From NCBI GenBank assembly GCA_024500155.1, contig CM044874.1, forward strand, positions 70,417,795 to 70,481,794: DNA of 64,000 bases. The letters run 5' to 3'. Position numbers and translations under genes: made by a program. This document shows, piece by piece, positions 1-11,631 of this stretch. A model generated the notes under the pieces. That model had not been told where the DNA came from, made no database searches, and saw only the letters and a program-made list of their open reading frames with translations. This DNA is from Chenopodium formosanum (Eukaryota; Streptophyta; Magnoliopsida; Caryophyllales; Amaranthaceae). How positions within the stretch are numbered: the first letter of the stretch is position 1; each line of letters begins with the position of its first letter.

Positions 1-208
1 AAAATCACTCTTTATATTGAAACATGAGCTTGTCTCAGTGTATCTACAATGCTGAAGAAGAAAAGAAAAATGATAAATGATAAATTTTTACAAAACTGTG
101 TTTAATAAACATTCACAATGATAACTTGTCTTCAGAGCTACCATGAGAAATTGCACTCACAAAAAATATTAACCATGTTTCAAGTACCATGAAAACGGTG
201 CCACTTAC

Positions 209-1884
209 CGCCCAATTAGGAAGCAAAGCCAAGACAGTAGGAGAGAGACCACGATACATTCCACGTAAGCCCTCTTTATAAAATATATGTTCTAAACTAG
301 ATACAATGATGCTACCTGTTTGAAATAAAATTCCAAACGTCAGACATTGGAAAAACAATACAGTTGAAATAAGAATGTTGATTGCTAAAGAAGCCAAAGC
401 TTTACAATGACATTTCACATGCGTAGGGAAAATAATCATTAACAAGTTAAGAAGCAGTAAACAACCTTAAAAAGAAAACCTAAGAAATAGTAGTAAATTA
501 AACAGAGGAATTTACACAGGACACCTGCAAATGTTTAAGGGGATTTTGAAAAGGCATACAATTCCCGTCTTCCTGGTCTATGTTCTAACAAAATGAGGAT
601 GGCATGCCCTTTCTAAGTATAACAGGCATTTAGCAAAAGATCAAACTTTCATTTGCAGCTATATTTCTCTATAAACCATCACAATCGGCCACAGATTTCT
701 TCTTGAGTTCCTAAAATCTATTCAAAATCCTATCCTTTGACATCGTGTTATCCTTACTAAAAGGTAACCTCTTTACTAACATTACTTCAAATATTAGCAG
801 GTTAAATACATGAACCCCCCCCCCCCCCCCCGGCCCCTAAGGTACTGAATGCTTACATGTATAGCACAATCTTTAATCACCAGCTATTAATTCCAAATAG
901 AAGTAGCAAGTTAGCAACAAACATGATCCAATCTTCTTCTCCTAATCTCCAATTTTGCCTACACTGTATAAACTGAACTGGCATATAACATTAAGAATTT
1001 ATAACCAATTCAACCTTTTATCTCAATTCTCATCAAACATTAAGAATTTATAACAAGGGCGGGTGATGAGAATCGATCCCAAGAACCCGGAAATCAGGAG
1101 GGAAGCTCCAACCATTTAAGCTATCCCTCACTTTAATCAAGTTACTTCAAAGGGAAGCTCTAACAATCTAAGCTATCCCTCACTCTAAATCACCTTACTT
1201 CAAATACTAGCAATTTGGATAAACATGATCCCCCTTACAGTACTTAATGCTTACAACCCTAACATGTATACTTGTATAGTACAACCTCTAATCATCAGCC
1301 ATTAATCCCAAATAGAAAAAGCCAAAAATATGAACCAATCTCCTTTTCCTAATCTCCTATTTTTCCCACACTGTAATCTACTGAACTGGCATAAACATTA
1401 AGAATTTACAACCAATTCAACCTTTTATCTCAATTCTCATCAAAAACTAAAAATTCCAACAATTAGCCTAGCCAATATAATTCTAATTCCACAATTAAAT
1501 TCAAGTAATAAATTAATCATCAAATAAAATTCAAATACTCATTAAATATTGACTTCCCTTAAACACAAAACACTAGAAAATTTAATAATTATTGCATTAA
1601 AAAAAGAGCACCTTTTGCTGGTCCATTTCCAAGAGTGGAAAGGCCATGAACTTGAAGTCTAGTTTTAATAACATCTAAAGGACAAACAAAAGAAGCTGCA
1701 ATTACACCTGCAAAACACAAATTCAAAAAAATTAATCAAAAAACTCCCCCAATTTCACATCAACCATCCAATCAAAAATTCGCGCTACTCGAAAACTCAA
1801 ATCAAACAATCCACAATCAATACCAGCAGCAGCACCGGCACCGGCATTACAAAGAATCGAATTATGAGAATCGGCGACCGCCAT
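209..1884 (-). CDS. NDT1: NDT1-like NAD+ carrier (mitochondrial carrier family), 5' part; runs off the left edge
   Basis: Three minus-strand exons are visible: 1824-1884, 1612-1707 and 209-315, joined by GT-AG introns whose phases fit (G/GT at both joins). The start is the ATG at 1884-1882. The protein opens MAVADSHNSILCNAGAGAAAG, then carries the carrier signature PLDVIKTR (P-x-D-x-x-K) and the block GMYRGLSPTVLALLPNWA. These match the first repeat of Arabidopsis NDT1, a six-helix organellar inner-membrane NAD+ transporter; substrate assignment is by similarity. Exon 3 ends at a GTAAGT donor (208-204), and the remaining exons (about two thirds of a ~310-aa protein) lie beyond position 1. Intron 2 (316-1611) contains a diverged tandem duplication and a poly-C run. 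The family call is firm; NDT1 rather than NDT2 rests on the run KGS-IIVSSLEHIF. Confidence 0.88.
780..1450. repeat. Diverged ~0.4-kb tandem duplication in NDT1 intron 2, with tRNA-like segment
   Basis: About 780-1190 and 1195-1450 are two diverged direct copies: the same order of motifs (TACTTCAAATA, ATGCTTACA, CATTAAGAATTTA, CAACCTTTTATCTC) recurs about 400 bp apart. Between the two matching parts, 1058-1130 read on the minus strand has an A-box-like TAGCTTAAATGG and a B-box-like GATCGATTC, so it may be a tRNA-derived SINE remnant. A partial second copy of it lies at 1145-1182. A poly-C run sits at about 815-831. Confidence 0.55.
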
Positions 1885-2400
1885 TACAGTAACAATAAAA
1901 TCGCTGAGAAAAATCAAGTTGAAATCTGCAAATCTCTTGAATTTGATGAATTTGAGAAGAAAATGATCGAATTCCAAAACAATCCTCCCTTGAGAGGCTG
2001 ATTATCGAGTTACAGCAGACTTGCATTGCCAGAAAAACTACCAAATAGTAGTCAACTTCAGCTAGTATGGCTGGTATAACAATTCAATTCGAGATTTCTA
2101 GAGAGAGAAAGAGGATGAAAGTTAGGGTTTCCGATAAGATCGAGGAAGTGAGAGAATTTTAGAGAGAGAAAGCTTGAGGAAGAGCTTTCATGGCGTCGGA
2201 ATTAGAGGAGAGAGAAAATCATTGAATGAATGAATGAATCTGGTGAGAAATTCAGTGAAGATGGAAAACTGGAAAATTGCAGAGATTTTTCAGAATTTTT
2301 TCATTTTTATTTTATTTTTTCAATTAAACTAAATTAAAGATTAAATAAATTTTCAGGTAGTTGGGAAATTCAAGTAAATCGATTCGCCACGGCTGGGCCC
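1885..2400 (-). promoter_or_regulatory. 5' leader and proximal promoter of the NDT1-like gene, with an overlapping upstream ORF
   Basis: On the minus strand this stretch is rich in CT/TCTCTC runs and ATT, as in plant leaders. An upstream ATG at 2026 opens a reading frame that runs past the NDT1 start and stops at about 1862 in another frame. If the transcript really starts upstream of 2026 unspliced, this upstream ORF would depress NDT1 translation. Alternatively the leader is spliced or starts downstream. No clear TATA box was placed. Confidence 0.4.
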
Positions 2401-2660
2401 GTAATGGTGGGGCCCTCTTTTGGGATGTGGGGAGAATAGTCACACGTACATCGTCCATCACGTGGTGCTGGAAATTTCTTTTTTTGTTTTTTTAATTTTT
2501 ATTTTTAAATTTTTGTTTTCAAGTGGGTTTTCTAAAAAAAAAAAAAAAAAAAAAACAATATCATGATTTTAAAAAAAAAAAAAATTACTTCCTATAACAC
2601 TGAACCGAATAACCCTATACGGAGTAATATTGACCGAGTAATTTCTACAACAGTGACAAA

Positions 2661-3037
2661 GGCTATGTTTGGTAATTGGCTTTTTAATGGCTTTTTGGTT
2701 AGCTTTTGGCTTTTGGCTTTTGGCTTTTTTAGGTGGTCAAACAGCCAAAAAACGTGTTTGGTAATTGGCTTTTTAGTCAGCGAAAAAGCTGGCTTTTAAG
2801 CCAAAATGAAAAAGCTACTTTGAGTAGCTTTTTTGTTGGCTTTTGGCTTGTTGGCCCACAAATTATCTAATAAACAGCCAACAACCAACAATTAATTTAC
2901 CAAACACTTTTACAAACAGCCAGCTTAAACAGCCAATTTCAAAAGCCATTATAAACAGCCAAACATTTCAGCTAGTTAAACAAGCCAAGTGAACCAGCCA
3001 ACAGCCAACCGCCAACAGCCATTTGCCAAACAAGGCC
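2661..3037. mobile_element. hAT-like MITE, 377 bp
   Basis: Imperfect terminal inverted repeats (TIRs) begin GGCTATGTTTGG on the left and GGCCTTGTTTGG on the right (reverse complement). The interior is built of short TTTTGGCTTTTGGC / AACAGCCAACAGCC repeats that fold back on each other. It has no coding capacity. Flanks (GTGACAAA / AAAGTAAC) do not give a clean target-site duplication, so the superfamily is a guess. It lies about 0.8 kb upstream of the NDT1-like start. Confidence 0.55.
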
Positions 3038-3943
3038 AAAGTAACTTTGTAACATTAATCAAGTAACTTTTTTTTTTTATACAAAAAATATTTCATTAAT
3101 TAAAAGTTAATCAAATAACCCTTATAACACTAACGAAATAACTCCAAAAATAATGTGACCAGACACATATTTCCTCCCATCTATGTAGTTAACACGTTCA
3201 ATTTAGGCACACATATTAAGGAGAGGAGAGAGAGTAAGAGAGAATGATAAAGCAAGTGAGGTACACTTTAAAAGCAAGTTATAAAACTTACCAAAAAAAA
3301 AACGTGTCAATTAAAAAAAAACTTCCTAAAAATTAATACGTGTCAACTAATAAAAAACGGAGATAAGTTTAAGAATATGAGTTTTTCTTATTTTTATTAT
3401 TATTTTTGTTTGGTGAGTGTGTCAATTGTGGTGTTTGTGTGTTTGGACATCAACATCAAGGGAGCCACTAGGAGGAGTTGAAAGAGGGTTTATCCATTTC
3501 TTGAGTAGTGATGATTTACTTTGACTCCATTGCAATTTTGGATTGTTTGTAGTTATGAAAAAACTAGATTCGGATTTGGATATGATCATGAACTTCCACT
3601 TTATGTGTCTTGTATTTGTCGTGAATATTTGAGGTTGATATATCTTCTTATTTACAATGTTAGTAGCCAAATATTCTACCCCTGGCCCTTTCATATCATA
3701 ATGAAATATTCATTTCAATTATTATCCTTATCCGATTGTTCATAAGAATCGGATAGTCATTTTTTTAGGTGTTATAGTATAACCGAGTGTTAGAGTAGTC
3801 TTCATAATAAAGAAGTTAGTTCACATTGGTAGAATAGAAGAAGTTAGCGTGATTTATATAACTTGATATGTTCTTTTCTTCAAAAAAAATCTATACATGT
3901 AGCTTGATTGATTGAAATGGTATAATAGAAGTAGCTTGTTTTA
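3038..3943. other. AT-rich intergenic DNA, nothing recognised
   Basis: Homopolymer A/T runs, a GAGAGAGAGTAAGAGAG stretch near 3222-3243 and short chance reading frames only. The two overlapping frames near 3422-3745 have no family resemblance and no gene-like codon structure. Confidence 0.4.
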
Positions 3944-3945
3944 TA

Positions 3946-4144
3946 CTTTCTCAGTTCCAAGAATATTGCAACAATGGAACTTTTACACTATTCATCACTT
4001 TTGATTGATCATATAATATGACTATATGAGATATACATTAAGTAAAATATAGTCATGTGGAATCTTGTTATATTCGTCTACATATAAATGTGCTTTAAGA
4101 TGTGTAAATTCATGCTTGTTGCAATATTATTGGAACAAAGGAAG
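3946..4144. mobile_element. Stowaway (Tc1/mariner-type) MITE, 199 bp, TA target duplication
   Basis: The ends CTTTCTCAGTTCC and GGAACAAAGGAAG are inverted repeats, followed inward by matching AATATTGCAACAA / TTGTTGCAATATT. TA lies on both sides (3944-3945 and 4145-4146). The element is non-coding. Confidence 0.75.
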
Positions 4145-4440
4145 TACAGTTTGGAACCAGAAACCAGTATATAAGTTTGATTCTTCAAAATCAGAATTGT
4201 TAATATAATTCATACAAAGGGTAATTAATGGTTAAAATAATTCATAACATTTGAGTTGATTCAATCCTCTTCATGTAAGTCTTTAAATCAAGTCACTTTC
4301 AAGTTATGGCTTTTTTTGTATTTATATATAAAAAGTTATAAAGGGTAATGATATAGAAGAAATCTGATCTCAAATTTTGAATACTACCCTCAATACTTTA
4401 ACAATTAAACTAATTGGCATCCACAAAGACTTATCAGTAG

Positions 4441-4586
4441 TTCGAAGTGAGTAGATATTGTAAGCTTGTAATATTTGAAATGTCATCTATGCACAAACAA
4501 GAGTTTCTTACTGTTCGAAGTGAATGGATTTTGTAAACTTGTACTTTGTGAAATCTCTTCTGTGCACAAAGAAGAGTTTCTTACTT
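4441..4586. repeat. Tandem duplication, 73-bp period, two copies
   Basis: TTCGAAGTGA starts at 4441 and again at 4514. Both copies go on through TTGTAA.CTTGTA and end in GAGTTTCTTACT. They are moderately diverged. Confidence 0.6.
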
Positions 4587-4619
4587 TTATGTATGATAAG
4601 TGGAAATAATGTTGTAGTC

Positions 4620-5012
4620 GTTTTTAATTTTGGTATGAGTACTCCACTTATTGTAGAAGCTATGGCCAAGGGGATAATTTGCTTACTATTAATATTTTAT
4701 AGGGAAAGGCTCAGTGGCCGTGAAAAATTTAGCTGCTAATGGAAGACGTCAAGGAGCTGATTTGAAATTTCACTTATGTTGATTCGAGCCACATTTATAG
4801 AGAGGGTAGTAGAGCAGTAGACTGTATTGCTTCTTTGGGCCATTGTATGCAAGCTCACCAAGATATCGATCTGTTCATAGATAGTTATTTTCTTTTTTTA
4901 TTTTTTCTGATAAGTTAGGGTATAGTCTTGAGAGAAGATTATCCTAACTTCTTGTTTATTTTTCCTTTAAAAAAAAAAAATAAATAAAAAATAAAAAAAA
5001 AAAAATAAAACC
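4620..5012 (+). mobile_element. LINE 3' end remnant (RNase H tail plus poly-A)
   Basis: Around 4777-4890 the plus strand reads VDSSHIYREGSRAVDC then IASLGHCMQAHQDIDLF, the usual C-terminal part of the plant LINE RNase H domain (H-x-x-R-E-G/A-N...D-x-L/I-A). Frame breaks follow. The fragment ends in an impure A-rich tail at about 4968-5012, as expected for target-primed insertion. The 5' limit is unclear. Confidence 0.6.
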
Positions 5013-5849
5013 TTGTTGTCTGTACGAAGGTCTCCTAATAAATGAAGAGGATGTTATTGTTTTCAAAAAATAAAATAAAAAAAGCATGTTTGTGTTTTCA
5101 ATTCTTTGCAGGAATCATATTAAAACAATACACAATACACTTAGAATAAAAAAATAACAGCTTTTGTTAAACTGATTCTTGACTTTCAATGGAGTTCTCA
5201 AATCTTCTCATGCTCTTCGAATAATCAAATTTTACAAGTACCTACTAGCTAGCGTATGCCCCTATTTTGCTTAGGCCTGCTAATATTGCTCAGTTAATCA
5301 TTAGCCAGTTAGCCTCCTTTGATTTTTTTCGAGGCTAACAATAAACTCCAACAAAGATGAACACACATGATGATAATTGTCTAGGAGTTAATCTGTATTA
5401 GTTAGATGAAAAGTAATTCCATAGCAAGTAAAGAAATAACTTCATGAATATAGTCATGTTAGTCTCACAATAAAGCGTAATATGATCATCTCATACAACA
5501 CGATGTCAAAGCATAGGTATAGAGACGAAAGATGAGATCTATGGCTGCCACTCTACAACCTAACACCATATTCACCCTTTTTCTTACAACATAAGAATGT
5601 TGATGTCTTCTAAATCACATCCGATAAGAGTATAAACTATATCACAACAGTAAATACTTTGTTTCTATGTGCAGAGTGTTACATTCTTACATTGCGGATT
5701 GCAATACATGCTGTAGCCTGGTTTCTTCATCTGATTCACTTAGCTTAGTGATATCATTGCTGATCTGAAGTTACACGGATAGGTCCATAAATAAAACAGC
5801 TGGAGCATTCTTCCGCAAGAGCTGAGACAATTGCCACCCAAAGTCACCA
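5013..5849. other. Intergenic DNA including the 3' flank of the Di19 gene
   Basis: AT-rich sequence with no recognised coding content. The part next to 5849 would hold the minus-strand Di19 3' untranslated region. I could not fix a poly-A site. Confidence 0.4.
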
Positions 5850-8800
5850 CTATAAGTCATCATCAAGGATAGTAGAAAATACAAGCGACTGCATAAACTT
5901 GCATTTTTGTGCATGCTCCTCATGCTTCTCCTCGGATATAACAAAGTTTTTCATTCCCCTGCCATTACAGAATATAGTCAATAACTGATTCAGATTTTGG
6001 CAGATTTAAAAACATAAAATTCCAGTAACTATGAGAAATTATTCAAACAGAGAGTCTAACATTTGGTAATTCCCAGTTTCTACAAAATTGAGCAAAGCAA
6101 GCACGACACTTGTAACAAGGAACCACATACAAGCTTGGTACATTTAAATTAGAGCTCTGCCTATTCTCTCCACCAAGAAATGGCTGTAGGCTTTGGCCTT
6201 GAACTGACAGTATACCTCAAAGCAACAATGCCCCAGAACCAGCACTATCTATTTCTAGACATGTAAAAAAAACACAAGCCAGTCCAACATATATCTTTCT
6301 TCTAGACCTGCACAAAATAACATGTAACTATTGCCAAACATATGATGGGGAATTTTATAAATATTTTCAGGTGACTACTTCATCACTAAACACCCTATTA
6401 TGTGGAAACTAATAACGAGACAATTGCAAATAATAGTGACTGGTCCAGAAACATAGGCTGTGACACATCAATTACAGCTGGGTATTCATCAGCTCAGAAA
6501 ATTTTAAGCTGCCAAATTGGTTTCCTGGGAGGGTAAGATTTGATTGTATCAAAGTAAGTTGCACTGAAATCATATTTTACTTCAGCAACTTCTCACACTC
6601 ACATCTGACTAATATGGTTTGGTAATTCTTCAATGTTCTGCCTATTACCAGTATCTCATATTCTCATGTTTAAACACATTCAAAATGCCTTAACATGAAC
6701 ATGTCTTTTCTACTCTACTGGCACACATCAATAGGAGTTGCACTCTGGAACAGATCAATTGATAAATGAGGTATTGAGGTACAAACAAAAAGGATAGCAT
6801 ATTAGCATAGTCTAGATTGGTCACACACACACACACAAAAAGAGCTTTAATAATAGCCTGAAGAAGCTATCACAAGCACTACAAACACCTATATCTTGAT
6901 TTATTCTTTACCCAGCAGAGAATGAAAAAAATAAACTGCAAATTCAAAGTGCAAAATTTTAAGGAACTATAAACATAACCAAATTTTTATTTTATTTTTT
7001 TAACAAACTAGATACCCATATTTTGTATGGATAGAAGAAATCAATCCTGGTGAATTGAAGTCTTCCAGAGGAATGTAAGGCAACCCCAATGTTGACTTAA
7101 CTACTCAGAAGCCTTAACCCTAGCCACAATGCATATAAAAACCCCCACCTGTCCAGGAAAACTTGGGTTAGATGTCCTACATACCGCACCCTCTTCAGCA
7201 ATAGATTACAACAGAACCACAATAGCTCGTAAATCCAAGAACAGCCAAATATGAAGAGGTAGCAAGATGATTTACTGTATTTATAACATGCAGCAATTTT
7301 TAGAAAAAAAAAGGGGTGGTTCAGAGATTTCTATCACTTGAAAGAAATAAGTTGAATAACAGGCATGTTGCTAGATAAAGGCTGAAACCAAAGACTATAT
7401 GCAACAAATGACATGACAGGTACAGAGAGTAGTAGGGAAAAGGGCTGAAATTGCAGCTATTTGGAGGAAGGGTGATGAATTCAAACTAACAAATACCTTT
7501 TACTCCTCCACCCCTCCCCACCACACTATATATATTTCCAAAAATTGTAACATATAGAATACCATTGGATCATCTACTACCTCCGTTAATGGTTATCTGC
7601 AACTTTGGAACTGTTTATATCTCAGAAAGAATACTCCAAAGTTGCAAATAACCATTCACAGAGGTAGTACAAAATATGGACACGATTATGTTTTCACAAA
7701 AGCAAAGAAACACATACTTAAGTACCTTGACTCATACAACGGTTCAAATTGTTAAAATTTTAACTCTTAAAACACAGAGATTTCAACAAGCTGTCAAGCT
7801 GAAAGTGTTGCTCGTTCAATCATCCTCCTTAAGAGGGTATCATAATCCCAAAACCATCATCCATGAGGGGAATGGTAAATCGCCATATGAATCTTTCCAA
7901 ATCTAACTTAAAAGCAAAAATTTACAGGAGTTCTATCTGTTAAGTGTAAACTTTGTCTTTCTGTTAGTTACTAATTACTATTCTGAAACACTAACCCTCC
8001 TACATAGCTTGTGTATCTTTCTAATTATGAAAATATTACAAGTATCATTATTTATACTTTTAGCCATTTCATTTCACTAGTCCCGCTATATCCAGAAAAA
8101 TCCCAATGATTTTAGCACATATTCTCCTATTGAGTTCCCATCATTCTCAGTCATTTATAATTACTATTCTGAAACACTAAACCCTCCTACATATCTTGTG
8201 TATCTTTCTAATTATGAAAATATTACAAGTATTATTTTTTCTACTTTTAGCCTTTTCATTTTACTAGTCCCATTATCCAGAAAAAGCCCAATGATTTTAG
8301 CACATATTCTCCTGTTGAGTTCCCATTATTCTCAGTCATTTATAAGGCCCTTAGAATCCTTTCTGTTGTCTTCTACCCACTTTGGCAACAAGTTCAGCCT
8401 TTTCAATCGTCCCAGCCTCCCAGGTGAGAGAGATTAGCCCTTGTACACACAGAGAGCTGTATTTAGTTTCCCTGATTAATTCCAATTTCTGAAACCTTGC
8501 TTTCTGGTCTCCACTTTATATCCGTTGAATTAACAACTACTTGTGTTCAGAGAATTACCTATCCTGCTGATAACACCAATATGTGTATCAATGTAAGTTT
8601 TATCTAGTCTGATTTTTTATTATTATTTTAATTTATTTAACTTCGAAATAGAATAGAGCCATAGACTGTTGGACTAAGAGCAACTCCAATGGCAAGCTAA
8701 TTTAACAATTAGCTTGCCATGCCACATAAGCTTTTAAGCTAATTATCATTTTAGCTACTTTTTGCTCTAATGGATAGCTATTAGCTTAGTACTAGTAGAG

Positions 8801-11591
8801 GAATAGAAAATACATGGAAAGAGCTTAATTGGTGCAACGAACATTTAATTTTGGCAAGTTTAATTCCCAAGCAAATTAGCTTTGCCAAGCTAATTTGCTT
8901 AGCCAAGCTAATTGAGTTTTCTAGCTCCAATGGTCAAGCTAGTAGCTAAGGAATATTGAAATTGCAAGCAAGTCCCTACCTACAACCATTGGAGTTGCTC
9001 TAACATGTCATACATCACCCACATCATCAGAGATGCATTATCACCCACATCATCAGAGATGCATTATCACCCAGAGTCAAAAGGGTATGAGAAACCTAAA
9101 AGGTTTCGAGTTCCAACAATCAAGGCATGTTGATACATTGATTGCTTCTAATTACCTACCAGGCATAGAAGTTTTACCATCAGATAAAATGCCGCAAAGC
9201 AGGTTGATGCGGCCAAGTGAGGCATGAAAACTTAGGATCAAGAATAATACTAACATCAGACAAAAGCCATGTAACATACGCACCAAAATGAATCAAGAAG
9301 GAAGAAGTGCATAATCCTTAAACCATGAATCAGGAAAATAGCCCAAGCATCTCTCACCTTTCTAGCGTATCCTCATCCACAACTTCCTCTTTCACAGGTG
9401 CATCAACTGAAGAACACGATGGCTTGCTTTCGATCTCAGGAGTTGTTGAATAGCTACGAACAAATGATGAGAGCAATTGATCAACAGCTGCATCAGAGGA
9501 AGAAATTACAGGTGAAGAGCTCCCTAGAAGACATTTCAAACTTCTCTCTAGCATTTCCTTCCTTAATAAAGCAAGAGTAGACTGAGAATCACCGTGACTA
9601 TGTCTAGTCTTGCTTCCGCTGTAAGTACTCAGTAAAGGAAAATTTTCTTCATATTAAGGTGAAAGATGAACAAACATTAATCTAAATTTTCAACTGGAAA
9701 AAATAATTAGAGGTATAAGATCATCCTATGAGCTCAAGAAGTCAAGCTTTTTACATCTAAAGCAGCACAGACAAAAATCAGATTCTAGGGTTTTCTAAAC
9801 AAGCCTATGTGAGTTCATAAGCTCCAATCCTTTTCTTAAATGCTGTAAACACAAACAATCATTCAGGTAAAAAAGTGACGGTCCACAGGCAGTGGAGTAC
9901 ATGTAGTATAATTAGTATAACTTTGAGATCACATAGACAGTACAAAATAAGCTCAGACTCACATTTGCTAACCCTTGCATGAATGGGCCTATTCCAATAG
10001 AATATACTTCCTGTTTCACACATTTCTTTTCAACCACATATTGTGATTCATAAATAAGGGAAAGTGTAGTCATACGGGGTCTCATTATATTCATCTTGGT
10101 AACTACTCTCCAAGTACTATGTCTCAACTTATTATAATCTCTACTCTTGTATTATTAAAGATATTTAAGGTTGAAAATGTGTATAGTTTACCTTATTTTT
10201 CTTTTCCATTTTTTTATGTATCAACCCTACTGCAACCAGTAGTTTCTTACTGGGTTTACAAAAGAAAAAATTCTTAAAGTGTGCAATTTGTTTCACAAAA
10301 TCATGTTACATAATTCCACAATAGAATTCACATCTTTCTTCTCATGTCACCTGTTACATCTTACATGATGTTGACTCCGTTGCATTAAAACGCTTTTTTC
10401 GCCAATCCATTATTTTATTTGAATTGACCAAATATTTTAGTAACTTATTATGCAGTTCATAGAATATGGTATCTCAAGTAATTTTGTGTCCACCATATAT
10501 GTTACCTACCCATATTATGATAGTTTTGGTTATTAGATATATGTAGTACATATTAAACTTAGGAATTGTAAACGAGGTTCTAAGCTATTAAAGCGAACTT
10601 TTTGAAAGAATTCAAGCCGCATTAACTGTCCTTTCTATTCATTTGTCACAAGCTGTTCCATGACTACACGACCATTTCAGCAAATTTTTAACTATGCGCA
10701 GAGTGCAAATTATTTTAAATGCACAACGAACCACTAGCATTCAAATTAATGAGAAAAAAAGGATATCTTATAGATGTTTTCATGCTGAAAAGCTATGTGC
10801 TCAACCAGGTCTGCTCCAACGCTTGTTCCACACATGGGACAAACCTGTCAAAAGTGTCAACATAATTAAAATCTACACATCAGAGTTTGAAGTGAAGGGG
10901 AAATTATTAGGCTGCAATCTTTCACTGTGATTACCACAGGTAAAAAGGTCATGCAATCATCTGACATTTAAGTTGAGAAAAGTTTAGGTTTAGCATGTTG
11001 GGGTAAATTTATGCATGTTATGACCAAGAACAATGCTCATAATATATGTACACAACACAGGAAGATAGGCCATGCAATTTTGAAGAAAATAGTATACACC
11101 ATAGGTATAATGGCCATGCACTTTGGTGGCAAAGATGTCTAGAAAATTTTAGGCTTCGCATATCAGGGTAAACTACGTGGGCTATTGCATATTTGCAGTA
11201 CTGCCCACAATGCAGGCTCGTGTGGCAAAGATCCGTAGCTTTGTTTGTCATTGCATTATTTTAATCAGTTTTAATCCTATTTATTGCCTTTTAAAAGATT
11301 TACTTGTTTGGAAAATACTTCAATTACGACTATCTTTTATCCCAACCTTGCAATGTTTCATCCACTACAGCAAACTCTTTTCTTTTTCTTTTTTTTTTTT
11401 TTCTATAGAGGTTTTAATTTTCTTGTCTGGGCTTCGAATTATTGAAAAATGACAAGGGAAGCTATTGCAGGATATAGGCATATAATTTGTACTTAAATAA
11501 TCAGACTGTGTCTACTACAATTCTACCACACAGAACCAGATAATGAAGAAAAGTTTGACAAAACTAACTACTCCTAAATATTAGCTGATGG

Positions 11592-11631
<40 letters not shown>

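Noticed and set aside
113..208. Continuation of NDT1 exon 3 through the GTAAGT, ending SSEDKLSL, which loosely resembles the SNDHKLSV of NDT1
   Set aside because: The helix-2 sequence expected in between (YFT-YDQLK) is missing and exon 3 has a perfect GTAAGT donor; the likeness is most likely chance.
2653..3045. An 8-bp target duplication for the MITE at 2661-3037
   Set aside because: GTGACAAA and AAAGTAAC do not match well enough; shifting the ends did not help.
9014..9072. Short regular repeats as a CRISPR-like array
   Set aside because: Only two full copies, no spacers, and a plant nuclear intron; a simple tandem duplication.
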